Shown here: positions 27,967-35,787 of the stretch, in pieces
Position numbering within the stretch: position 1 is the first letter of the stretch
Layout: each line of letters starts with the position of its first letter
Source of the DNA: Immundisolibacter sp049322795
Lineage (GTDB): Bacteria; Pseudomonadota; Gammaproteobacteria; Immundisolibacterales; Immundisolibacteraceae
DNA length: 64,000 nt
Assembly (NCBI GenBank): GCA_049322795.1
Contig: JBMOQH010000008.1
Span: 248,001-312,000, forward strand
Direction: 5' to 3'
Program-made: the position numbers and the translations under genes
Notes under the pieces: generated by a model
Told to the model about the DNA's origin: nothing
What the model saw: the letters and a program-made list of their open reading frames with translations, nothing else
Databases searched by the model: none

Positions 27967-29009
27967 GCACGCTGGTGTTGATTGCAGCTGTTGCCGTGCT
28001 GGCGGTGGCGACGCTGGTGCTGCGCCTGCGCGCGCCGGTGCCGACGGGCGACACCGCCGCCGCGCGTCGCGCCCAGTTGCAGGCCAGCCTGGCGGAACTC
28101 GCGCGGGCCCGCGACGAGGGTGTGCTGGATGTGGCCGGATTCGCCGACGAACAGCGGCGTATCGAGGCCGACCTCGCGGCCTTGCCACAGGCCCCGTCGC
28201 CCGCCGCAGCGGCAGGCGTGGGCACGTCCTGGCCGTTTGCGCTGGCGGTGCTGGCCTTGCTGCCCTCGGCGGCGGTCGGCCTGTACGTGTACCTGCAGGG
28301 CGGGTTCTGGCAGCAGCTGCAGGCGACCCCGGCCGCCAGCGCCGCCGCGCCGGTCGATCCCGCAGCCATGGTGGCGCGGCTCGAAGCGCGGCTGGCCAAG
28401 GATGGCGGCAATGCCGAAGGCTGGCGCCGGCTGGGTCGCGCTTACGTGGTGCTCGGCCGTCCGGCCGACGCGCGGCAGGCCTACGGCCGCGCCGCGGAAC
28501 TGGCGCCCGACGATCTGACCCTGCTCGAGGGCTACGCCGACGCGCGGGAGGAGGGCGCAGCGCCGCCGGCGGGGATCGCGGCCATGCTGGCCCGCGTCGA
28601 GCAGGGTGTCGTCGACACGCCGGACGACCCGCGCGCCTGGGTGCGCGCCGGCTTTGCGCGCAGCCTGCAGGGCGACCGCCGCGCGGGCCGTGACGCCTAC
28701 GCCCGCGCGCATGCGCTCGATCCGACGCGCCCGGAAGTCCTCGCCGCCTACGCCGCCAGCGAGTACGCGCTGAATCCGCAGCAGCCGAGTGCGCGCGCCG
28801 TGGAGCTGTATGCGGAAGTGCTCAGGATCAACCCCGACAACGGCTCGGCGCTGTGGGTACTGGGGCAGGCCGCACAGCTTGCCGGCGATGCCGCCGGGGC
28901 GCGCGATCACTGGCAGCGCTTGCTGGCGCTGCTGCCGGAGGATTCGGCCATGCGCGCGCAGGTGCAGCGCGCCATCGACAGCGCCGCGGGCGCGCAGTCA
29001 GGGCCGTAG
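27963..29009 (+). CDS. ccmI: cytochrome c maturation TPR protein CcmI
   Basis: A 348-residue protein with two membrane helices (residues 3-22 and about 80-100) separated by a cytoplasmic RRAQLQASLAELARARDEG coiled segment, then periplasmic TPR repeats (GWRRLGRAYVVLGRPADARQAY). It chaperones apocytochromes. Third gene of ccmGHI, with 4-base overlap to ccmH. Confidence 0.88.
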   Translation: MSTLVLIAAVAVLAVATLVLRLRAPVPTGDTAAARRAQLQASLAELARARDEGVLDVAGFADEQRRIEADLAALPQAPSPAAAAGVGTSWPFALAVLALLPSAAVGLYVYLQGGFWQQLQATPAASAAAPVDPAAMVARLEARLAKDGGNAEGWRRLGRAYVVLGRPADARQAYGRAAELAPDDLTLLEGYADAREEGAAPPAGIAAMLARVEQGVVDTPDDPRAWVRAGFARSLQGDRRAGRDAYARAHALDPTRPEVLAAYAASEYALNPQQPSARAVELYAEVLRINPDNGSALWVLGQAAQLAGDAAGARDHWQRLLALLPEDSAMRAQVQRAIDSAAGAQSGP

Positions 29010-29040
29010 CGTACTGGCGACGCCACGGCCGGCGCCGTCT

Positions 29041-29874
29041 TCAGCGTGGCTTCAGATGCAGCACCCGATTGGCCCGCGTTTCGGCCAGGTACACCGAGCC
29101 GTCCGGCGCCAGCGCGATGCCTTGCGGCCCGCGCAGGTGACGCATGATTACCCGCTGGCGGCCATCCTTGATGCGCACCAGTCGGCCGCTGCGCACGGCG
29201 CTTTGCACCGCCCACAGGCTGCCGTCGGCGCCGCAGGCGAGCTGGTCGATGCCATCGAGCTTCTCGGCCAGCACCTCGATGCCGGCCGGCCCGTGGGCGA
29301 GGATGCGCCCGCGGCCGCTCTCGGCGATGCCGATGCGCCCATCCCGGAGCCGGCACAAGCCCTTCGGCTTGTGGAGACCGTCGATGAGCGTGGGCGTGCT
29401 GCCGTCGTTGGCGATTTCGATGAGCTTGCCGGCCGGCAGACTCTGAGCCACCACCAGGCGGCCGTCGGGTTGTCGCAGCAGGCCTTCGGGGTGGTCGAGG
29501 CGCGCCAGCACGCGCAGTCGATCGGAGCCGAAGTGGTACAGCAGCACCCGGCCGCCGGGCTCCTGTTCGGTGACCACGATGGTGTCGTCGAGCAGCAGGG
29601 CGCCGTCCGGCGCGCTGAAGTCGCCGAACACGGTTTTGGGGCCGTCCGGCGTCAGTTCCACCAGGAAGCCTGGCACCGTTTCCAGCGTCACATACTGGAG
29701 ACGGCCATCGGAGCCGAGCACCAGGCTGTCCGGTCGCGACAGGTGAATCTTGTCGGCGATCTGCCAGTCCCGGTGCAGGTGACGCGGCCAGCGAATGCCG
29801 TAGTAGAGACCATAGGCCAGCGCTGCGGTGAGCAGAGCGCCGAGCAGCATGAAGACTCGCGAGCGCCTGCGCAT
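29041..29874 (-). CDS. membrane-anchored SMP-30/NHL-type beta-propeller protein
   Basis: A 277-residue protein with a single N-terminal membrane helix (VFMLLGALLTAALAYGLYYGI) and an extracytoplasmic six-bladed propeller of the SMP-30/gluconolactonase/strictosidine-synthase-like type. Repeating blade motifs such as HPEGLLRQPDGRLVVAQS and GPQGIALAPDGSVYLAE are clear. The substrate is unknown. The start at M (29874) places the membrane anchor at the N-terminus; the open frame continues upstream. Convergent with ccmI. Confidence 0.65.
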   Translation of the reverse strand: MRRRSRVFMLLGALLTAALAYGLYYGIRWPRHLHRDWQIADKIHLSRPDSLVLGSDGRLQYVTLETVPGFLVELTPDGPKTVFGDFSAPDGALLLDDTIVVTEQEPGGRVLLYHFGSDRLRVLARLDHPEGLLRQPDGRLVVAQSLPAGKLIEIANDGSTPTLIDGLHKPKGLCRLRDGRIGIAESGRGRILAHGPAGIEVLAEKLDGIDQLACGADGSLWAVQSAVRSGRLVRIKDGRQRVIMRHLRGPQGIALAPDGSVYLAETRANRVLHLKPR

Positions 29875-30168
29875 CAGTCGCGCACCCGCTGCGCGCGATG
29901 CGGGTCGAGCCGGCGTGTCATGGTGAGGTACCGCGTGGATGAAAGGTGCCCGATGAGTCGCCGCAGCAGCGCGACTGGGGGCTCGGACGGCGATGGGGAA
30001 TTGCAAGCGATCATGCGCGGTTACGTGGGGGCATGGTGATGCACAGGGCCCGATGAGGGCGCCGGCGCGGAGTCAGGGTGTTCTGGATGCTTGGATCGAT
30101 TCAGGGCCCGGCATGGTACCCGGTCGGCTAACATCGGGGCCTCGTTTGACAGAACCGGGAGAGCGGCG

Positions 30169-30468
30169 ATGCGTTGGCTAGGGATTGCGGCGGGGGTGGT
30201 GATCGGCGGGCTGTCGGCCGCGGCCACCGCACACGAATGCGTGGTCAGCGGTCACTACGCGCAATGTAGTGATGGGACGACCTACACCTACCAGGGCGGG
30301 GCGGTGGTTGGCTCGGACGGCACGACCATCATCCGCACGCCGGACGGCGTGTACGTCGGGCACGATCATCCGCGCGGGCCGCGCTACGCGCCGACGCGCG
30401 ATCCGCGCCTGGGCAACGAGGCGCATCCGGGTTGCAAGATGGTGAACGGCCGCGAGGTGTGCGGCTGA
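30169..30468 (+). CDS. small exported cysteine-containing protein of unknown function
   Basis: A 99-residue protein with a clear signal peptide (MRWLGIAAGVVIGGLSAAATA) and four cysteines in the mature part, two near the N-terminus (HECVVSGHYAQC) and two at the C-terminus (GCKMVNGREVC), suggesting two disulfides. The middle is rich in glycine, threonine and histidine. No family recognised. Ribosome-binding site GGGAGAG; possible -10 TAACAT at 30129-30134. Confidence 0.6.
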   Translation: MRWLGIAAGVVIGGLSAAATAHECVVSGHYAQCSDGTTYTYQGGAVVGSDGTTIIRTPDGVYVGHDHPRGPRYAPTRDPRLGNEAHPGCKMVNGREVCG

Positions 30469-30496
30469 GGGAGCACTGCCCGGGCGCCGTTGGTGA

Positions 30497-30517
30497 GAGC
30501 GGCGCCTTCGCCGCGAA
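30497..30517 (+). repeat. REP-like palindromic sequence (single)
   Basis: GAGCGGCGCC-TTCG-CCGCGAA; 19 of 21 bases equal the REP arms at 41121-41183. It follows the small exported protein gene in a convergent gap. The type resembles the GTGGGAGCGGGC...CCCGCGAA REP family of Pseudomonas and relatives. Confidence 0.6.
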
Positions 30518-30540
30518 TGGCTTGCCGCAAGGGCGGTCGC

Positions 30541-30588
30541 AATAAAAAAGGTGGCGCCCCCGCTCCCCCACAGATAGAGGGCGCCACC
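30541..30588 (-). terminator. intrinsic terminator for the catechol dioxygenase gene
   Basis: On the minus strand a perfect 10-bp stem (GGTGGCGCCC at 30550-30559 with GGGCGCCACC at 30579-30588), with a long 19-base loop, is followed by TTTTTTATT. It lies 160 bases past the stop codon of the minus-strand dioxygenase gene. Two further hairpins built from the same GGTGGCG word lie at 30631-30649 and 30657-30673, so the convergent gap is a cluster of three related stems. Confidence 0.65.
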
Positions 30589-30748
30589 CCATCCCTGGAC
30601 CGCGGCGCGGCCGATCGGGATAACCGTTACCGCCACCCTTGCGGTGGCGTTCGGGCGGTGGCGAGGCGCCACCACCCAACACGAAACCATCGTTTCACGC
30701 CGCCCGGGGGGCAGGCTTGACGCCGGTCAAGCGGCGTCCCGGTCCGGA

Positions 30749-31657
30749 TCAGGTCAGCGCCTGGCCGAAGCTCGGGATCATTTCGCGGCCGTGGAAGAAG
30801 ATGGCGCGCGCCGCCTCGTCGTCCGTCCAGGTCACCACGTCGTTGTCGTAGTAGGGGAAGGTGCCGCCGGCGTAGGTCTCGTTGCGGTTGCCGGACGGGT
30901 CGAAGAAATACGTGGTCAGGCCGCGGGTCAAGCCATGCCGGGACGGCGTCAGCTCCGTGCGCACGCGGTGGCGGGATTGCAGGTCCGCCGCGCGCAGCAC
31001 GTCGTCCCAGGTCTCGACGTAGAAGCCGACGTGGTGCAGCTTGCCGTTCGGCCCCTTGATGAAGGCGATGTCGTGCGCCTTGTTGGTGACGTGCATGAAG
31101 CTCGCCAGCAGGCCGCCTTCCTTGTTGATCAGTCGCTCGCTCTGGTGAAAGTCGAGCCCTTCCACGAAAAAGCGCGTCACGCCCTCCAGATCCTCGCCGG
31201 TCAGCAGCACGTGGTCGAAGCGGTTGACGCCGATGCCGCGGCGGTCGTCCGGCCACGGTTCCGGATTGGTGTTGCCGACGGCGATGCCGACGCGCTCCAT
31301 CTGCTGGTAGAACTCGATGCGGTGGCCGGTCGGCAGGGTGGTGGCGACGGCCTCGCCCTCGCCGATGCGGGTGCCCGCGGACACGCGCTGCACCGGGAAG
31401 CCGAACTGCTCGCACGTGCGCTCGATGCGGGCGAGATCGTCCGGGAAGCGCACCTTGAAGGCCAGGTGGTCGAGACCGGCGCGGTCCGTTTCCTTCAGGA
31501 TGACGCTGTGGTGGTCGTACTCGTCCCAGCCCTTGAAGTAGGCCGTGCCGGGGGCGCTGGCGGTTTCGGTCAGGCCCAGCAGGTCGCCGTAGTGGCGGCG
31601 CGCCTCGGCCAGATCGAGAACGTTGATGGCGACTTTGCCGATACGCAGGATGCTCAT
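30749..31657 (-). CDS. catechol 2,3-dioxygenase (extradiol ring-cleavage, VOC type)
   Basis: A 302-residue type I extradiol dioxygenase with two vicinal-oxygen-chelate domains. Iron ligands are H149, H209 (in LHHVGFYVETWDD) and E260 (GNRNETYAGG), with the XylE-like spacing. It cleaves catechol-type rings next to the hydroxyls, using Fe(II) and O2, at a late step of aromatic degradation. Its precise substrate (catechol, methylcatechol or a larger dihydroxylated ring) is not readable. No other meta-pathway genes are adjacent. A structured element (copy 3) and an FNR-like box lie upstream. Confidence 0.85.
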   Translation of the reverse strand: MSILRIGKVAINVLDLAEARRHYGDLLGLTETASAPGTAYFKGWDEYDHHSVILKETDRAGLDHLAFKVRFPDDLARIERTCEQFGFPVQRVSAGTRIGEGEAVATTLPTGHRIEFYQQMERVGIAVGNTNPEPWPDDRRGIGVNRFDHVLLTGEDLEGVTRFFVEGLDFHQSERLINKEGGLLASFMHVTNKAHDIAFIKGPNGKLHHVGFYVETWDDVLRAADLQSRHRVRTELTPSRHGLTRGLTTYFFDPSGNRNETYAGGTFPYYDNDVVTWTDDEAARAIFFHGREMIPSFGQALT

Positions 31658-31729
31658 GACAGGGACCTCGGCGGGGGCTTGCGCGGCAAGCGGACGGCCG
31701 CCATTGTTGGCGGCCGCGCCGGGGGCGGG

Positions 31730-31743
31730 TTGACGGCTGTCAA
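31730..31743. promoter_or_regulatory. candidate FNR/FixK/Dnr-family box upstream of the dioxygenase gene
   Basis: TTGAC-GGCT-GTCAA, a perfect 5-4-5 inverted repeat identical in its defined bases to 26929-26942, 73 bases upstream of the dioxygenase ATG on the minus strand. Inferred role. Confidence 0.4.
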
Positions 31744-31774
31744 GCCGTGCTAGCGTCGGCGCCGCATCACCACA

Positions 31775-31847
31775 GGAGATGCCGAAAAATTCCGTCCTTG
31801 GGATTTTTCAGCTCACCGCATCGCGGTGCACGCCCGCGATGCGCTCC
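31775..31847 (-). repeat. two-hairpin intergenic element, copy 3 (upstream of dioxygenase gene)
   Basis: Read on the minus strand it begins GGAGCGCATCGCGG and ends TTTTTCGGCATCTCC, closely matching copy 2. Hairpin A is a perfect 10-bp stem with a 7-base loop (31817-31843). Hairpin B (31781-31812) has a long A/T stem with AAGGAC in the loop region. The orientation is the same as the downstream gene on that strand, as in the other two copies. The 3' end is 117 bases from the dioxygenase ATG. Confidence 0.75.
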
Positions 31848-31929
31848 CTGGATCAATTGCTTGCGCCATTGATCCAGGCCGGGGCATCCTGCCCCGGACG
31901 GCAAGCGCTGAATAGATTCAGCGCTTGCC
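31847..31929 (+). repeat. three consecutive perfect hairpins upstream of the ABM gene
   Basis: Directly after copy 3 come an 11-bp stem with a 10-base loop (31847-31878, CCTGGATCAAT), an 8-bp stem with a 3-base loop (31879-31897, CCGGGGCA) and a 14-bp stem with a 2-base centre (31900-31929, core GCAAGCGCTGAAT). All arms are perfect. With the two hairpins of copy 3 they form five stems in 150 bases. The last ends 16 bases before the ABM-protein ATG and 4 bases before its GGAGGGA ribosome-binding site. Confidence 0.75.
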
Positions 31930-31945
31930 CAACGGAGGGATACCG

Positions 31946-32239
31946 ATGATCTGCATCACGCTGCGAATGACCGTCAAGCCGGAACGCGTCGAGGGCCTGC
32001 TCGACATCATGCGCCGGCTCATTCCGGAGGTTCGCAAGGAGCCCGGCAACCGGGCGTATTTCTTTCACCGCGTGCCGGGCACCGAAAACGAGTTCGTGTT
32101 CTACGAGCAATACGTTGACGAGGCGGCGCTGCTGGCGCACCGGGAGCACATTGCCCGCTACGGCATCGACATGAACAAGCTGTCCGATCTGCTGGCCGCG
32201 CCGCCGCAGCGGCAGGTGCTCGAACTGTTCGAGGGCTGA
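31946..32239 (+). CDS. antibiotic-biosynthesis-monooxygenase (ABM/YgiN-like) domain protein
   Basis: A 97-residue dimeric ferredoxin-like fold protein with the ABM pattern: MICITLRMTVKPERVEGLL, then EPGNRAYFFHRVPG and FVFYEQYVDEAALLAHR. Members include quinol monooxygenases and haem- or quinone-related proteins; the exact reaction is unknown. Its ATG follows GGAGGGATACCG. The divergent position to a ring-cleavage dioxygenase suggests a role around quinones or catechols. Confidence 0.75.
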   Translation: MICITLRMTVKPERVEGLLDIMRRLIPEVRKEPGNRAYFFHRVPGTENEFVFYEQYVDEAALLAHREHIARYGIDMNKLSDLLAAPPQRQVLELFEG

Positions 32240-32253
32240 ATCGGGGCCCGCTG

Positions 32254-35200
32254 TCAGGGCGGGTCGGTGAGGGCGCTGCCGGCGCGGTGGGCATCATGGG
32301 GAAGTTCGTCGTCCCCCTCCAGCACAGTCACCAGTCCGCCGAACTCACCGCGCATGCGCTCGAGCAGCGCCCACAGGTCCGGCAGACGGCCGATCGCCTC
32401 GTCCTTGTGGCCGGCCGCCTGCAGCCGGGCCAGGTCGTCGGCGAGGGCGTGCATCTGCCGATGCAGGGCGTCGATGGCGCGAAACGCGGGTGAGCCGCCG
32501 TAGCGCCGGCGGCCCTCGTCGTGCAGCCAGGTACCGAAGCGGCCGGCGTCGGCGGCGACCGCCCGCGGCCGCTCACGGCTGCCGTGCAAGCCATCGGCGA
32601 TGGCCTGGATCCACACGCGGTGCTCGATGTCGCCCATCAGCAGCGGCAGTTTGTCGTTTGGCAGCCGGAAGGTGTCCTGCCAGGCCTCGGGCGCTTCCCA
32701 GCCCGCCGCCCAGCCCGGCAGCTCGTCGGCCGGCATGGGCCGCGCAATGGCGTAGCCCTGGCCGAGCTCGCAACCCAGCTGCAAGAGCACGCGGCCTTGC
32801 TCGACCGTCTCCACGCCCTCGGCCACCGCCGTGCGGCCGAAACCGCGTGCCAGCGTGAGCACGCCTTCCAGAATCGGCACGTTGTCGGCCTCGTGCAGCA
32901 GTTCGCGCACGAAGCTGTGGTCGATCTTGAGCGTGTCGGCGGGAAGGTGCTTCAGGTACAGCAGCGAGGAGTAGCCGGTGCCGAAGTCGTCCAGCGCGAA
33001 GCCGACGCCGAGGGCGGCGCACTCGCGCATGACCGCGGCGGTGTGCTCGAGGTCGGCGAGCGCGCTCGTTTCGAGGATCTCGATCTCGAGCTGGCCGCGC
33101 CCGGTCGGCGGGTGGGCTTGCAGCGCGGCGCGCAGGCGCGGCACGAAGTCCGAGTCCTGCAGGTGGGCGGCGGCGACGTTGACGCTGATCGGCAGATCGA
33201 GACCCGCTTGACGCCAGCGCGCGGCTTGACCGAGCGCCGTGTCGATGACCCATTCGCCCAGCGTGATCCCGAGCGGATGGTTTTCGACCACCGGCAGGAA
33301 CGAGCCCGGCGCCAGCAGGCCGCGCTGCGGATGCTGCCAGCGGATCAGCGCCTCGACGCCCACCAGTGCGCCGGTGCGCAGGTTCACCTTGGGCTGGTAG
33401 TGCAGCACGAACTGGCCATCGTCCAGGCCGGCGCGGATCTCCTGCAGCGCATCGTGGCGGGAGCGGGCGGCGCGATCGCGCGCGGCGTCGTAGAGGTGGT
33501 AGCGGTTCTTGCCGGCGAGCTTGGCCTGGTAGAGCGCGTGGTCGGCCTGCCGCAGCAGCTGGTCGGCATCGGTGGCGTCGGTCTGCGGGTAGAACGTAAC
33601 GCCCATGCTGGCGGACACGCGGCCCTCGCCGGCGGCCAGCGGCACCGGCTCGCTGGCGGCGGCCAGCAGGCGCTCGAGCGTCGGCCCGACGTCGGCGGCA
33701 TCGCGCAGGTCGCTCAGCACGGCGACGAATTCGTCGCCGCCGATGCGGGCGAGGGTGTCGTCCTCGCGCAGGCTGTCGCGCATGCGCCGCGCGATGGTCA
33801 CCAGCAGAATGTCGCCCTGATCGTGGCCGTAGGTGTCGTTGACCGCCTTGAAGCCGTCGAGGTCCACATACACCACGGCCACCTGCTGCTGGTGCCGGCG
33901 GGCGCGCGCCATGGCCTGCTGCAGGCGGTCCGCCAGCACCGTGCGGTTGGCCAGACCGGTCAGCGCGTCGTGGTAGGCAATGTGCTCGAGCTGGTGCTGG
34001 TGTGCCTTCAGTTGCGTGATGTCGGTCAGGATGGCCACGTGGTGGGAGACCTCACCGGCGGGGTCGCGCACCACGTTCACGTTCAGTGCGGCGACGTAGC
34101 GCTCGCCGGACGCGCGCTCGCCGCGCAGTTCGCCTTCCCACACGCCGTACCGGTCGAGGTTTTCGCGCAGCGACGCGAACGATTGGTCCTGCTCGTAGGC
34201 AATCCGCAGGTCACGGGTGAACGTGCCTATCAGGTCGTGGCCGGCGGGGTGGCCGATGATCTGCAGGAACGCGTCGTTGACGGCCAGGATGCGGCTGTCC
34301 GGGTTGGAGATCAGCACGCCCTCGCCGGCGTGGGTGAACACGCTGGCGGTGATATTGAGCCACCGCGCGGCGTCGCGCTCGGCGGTGATGTTGCGTACCT
34401 GGATGGCGAAGCGCTGCGGGTTGGCGCTGCCGACGATAAGGCCGGCTGACATCGAAAACCAGCGTTCACCGCCATCGACCGGCAGTGCGAACTCCACCCC
34501 CTGGACGTGGCCGGCCCGGCTGGTTTCCCGCAGCGCCTGCATCACCGTGTCCACCACCGCCGGGGGCAGGGTGTCGTGGATCCGGTGGCCGACCAGCTGC
34601 TCGGGCCGGATGGTCGTGGTGCGGGTATCCGGCGCCCAGCTGCGCAGGACGCGGCCGTCGGCGTCGCACTCGAACATCGGTTCGGGTGTTGCCGACAGCA
34701 TGGCCTGCAGCTCGGCGGCCAGGCGGGCGTGCGCCGCCTGCGCCTCGACCAGGCGCCGGTTGCGCGTCGCCAGCAGTACCAACAGGCCGGCCAGCACGGT
34801 GGCGCCGACGGCGCCCATGACGACAAGGGTCCGGTATTGGGCCCAGAAATCGCGCCAGGTCAGCGTGGGCGCCGCGTCGTAAGGCGGCAGGCGCAGGGTT
34901 CTCGCCAGCGCTTCCACGGACGAATAGTCGGCCGGCGGGCCAAAGCCGGCCAGCCCGGCCGCGCGCGCGGCCGGATGTTCGGGTTCGAGTGCCAGCAGCG
35001 CCGCGGTGATGCGCCGGGTCTGGTCCGCATCGAGCGTCGGCAGTGCGGCCAGCGGCCAGTCCGGGTACAGGCGCGTCGACGCCGCCCACGGAAAGTTGCC
35101 CAAACGCTGTGGGTTCAGCACCCGCAGCCGCGCCGGATCCAGCGTGCCGTCGTGGATCAGCGCTTCCATGCTGCCGGTGCGCAGGAAGCCTGCGTCCACA

Positions 35201-35787
35201 CGGCCATCAAGGACGGCCTCGACGACCGCCTCGTCCGTGCCGAGCTCACGCAGTTCGGTTCTGGCCGGCGATTTCGCGGCCCTGCCCGGGGTGAGCGCGA
35301 TGTCGACCCCCGCCTGGCGCAGCTCGAAGGCGGGCGCCTGGAACGCCCCCGTCGCGACCCGCGTGGACGTGCCAATGCGACGGCCCCGCAGGTCGGCAAG
35401 GCGCTGAAGGTCGGTACGCGCGGCCGCCACCACGATGGTCCCGCCGATCGCGCGGGTAACTTGCCCGTCCTGCTGGCGGGCGAGCGTGGCCAGCGCACCC
35501 GTGAGGCTGTTCTTGCTGCGCAGTGCCAGATACTGGCTGGGCGTGGTCAGCACCAGGTCGAGCCGGTTGTGCGCCACGGCGTCGCTCAGCTGGTCGGCGC
35601 TGAGCGGCAGCACCTCGAACGGCGTGCCGCCCACCTGCGCTGACAGGTATTCCATCAGCGGCTGGTATTGGGCCGCCACCGCCTGCGCCGGCTGCTGGGC
35701 GAGCACGCCAAAGCTGATTGCCTGCGTGGCGAGCGTCCGGCCCGCCGCGCACAACAGCAGCAAGCCCAGCCAGCAACGGGCGCTCAT
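32254..35787 (-). CDS. membrane c-di-GMP enzyme: PhnD-like sensor, PAS-PAS-GGDEF-EAL-CZB
   Basis: A 1177-residue protein. It has a signal peptide (1 to about 20), a PhnD/phosphonate-binding-like periplasmic domain (about 22-290, FGVLAQQPAQAVAAQYQPLMEYL at its start), a membrane helix (about 318-340), two PAS domains (about 355-475 and 480-600), a GGDEF cyclase domain (about 610-775; RIGGDEF near 684 with an RxxD inhibitory site, REDD, five residues before it), an EAL phosphodiesterase domain (about 785-1040; VEALIRW near 812, DFGTGYSS near 934) and a C-terminal zinc-binding CZB-like domain (about 1055-1160, histidine-rich with FGTWLHDEG). Both catalytic motifs look intact. The start overlaps the stop of the binding-lipoprotein gene. 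Confidence 0.88.
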   Translation of the reverse strand: MSARCWLGLLLLCAAGRTLATQAISFGVLAQQPAQAVAAQYQPLMEYLSAQVGGTPFEVLPLSADQLSDAVAHNRLDLVLTTPSQYLALRSKNSLTGALATLARQQDGQVTRAIGGTIVVAAARTDLQRLADLRGRRIGTSTRVATGAFQAPAFELRQAGVDIALTPGRAAKSPARTELRELGTDEAVVEAVLDGRVDAGFLRTGSMEALIHDGTLDPARLRVLNPQRLGNFPWAASTRLYPDWPLAALPTLDADQTRRITAALLALEPEHPAARAAGLAGFGPPADYSSVEALARTLRLPPYDAAPTLTWRDFWAQYRTLVVMGAVGATVLAGLLVLLATRNRRLVEAQAAHARLAAELQAMLSATPEPMFECDADGRVLRSWAPDTRTTTIRPEQLVGHRIHDTLPPAVVDTVMQALRETSRAGHVQGVEFALPVDGGERWFSMSAGLIVGSANPQRFAIQVRNITAERDAARWLNITASVFTHAGEGVLISNPDSRILAVNDAFLQIIGHPAGHDLIGTFTRDLRIAYEQDQSFASLRENLDRYGVWEGELRGERASGERYVAALNVNVVRDPAGEVSHHVAILTDITQLKAHQHQLEHIAYHDALTGLANRTVLADRLQQAMARARRHQQQVAVVYVDLDGFKAVNDTYGHDQGDILLVTIARRMRDSLREDDTLARIGGDEFVAVLSDLRDAADVGPTLERLLAAASEPVPLAAGEGRVSASMGVTFYPQTDATDADQLLRQADHALYQAKLAGKNRYHLYDAARDRAARSRHDALQEIRAGLDDGQFVLHYQPKVNLRTGALVGVEALIRWQHPQRGLLAPGSFLPVVENHPLGITLGEWVIDTALGQAARWRQAGLDLPISVNVAAAHLQDSDFVPRLRAALQAHPPTGRGQLEIEILETSALADLEHTAAVMRECAALGVGFALDDFGTGYSSLLYLKHLPADTLKIDHSFVRELLHEADNVPILEGVLTLARGFGRTAVAEGVETVEQGRVLLQLGCELGQGYAIARPMPADELPGWAAGWEAPEAWQDTFRLPNDKLPLLMGDIEHRVWIQAIADGLHGSRERPRAVAADAGRFGTWLHDEGRRRYGGSPAFRAIDALHRQMHALADDLARLQAAGHKDEAIGRLPDLWALLERMRGEFGGLVTVLEGDDELPHDAHRAGSALTDPP

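Noticed and set aside
30717..30730. TTGAC-GCCG-GTCAA as a promoter-linked FNR-type site
   Set aside because: It lies 18 bases past the dioxygenase stop in a convergent gap, so it cannot be an ordinary promoter operator; it also forms a small hairpin. Kept only as a member of the sequence family.
3522..31800. CsrA/RsmA binding to GGA loops of the two-hairpin element
   Set aside because: GGA is in the loop of copies 1 and 3, but copy 2, the one nearest to a ribosome-binding site, has AGGG. Not consistent enough to claim.
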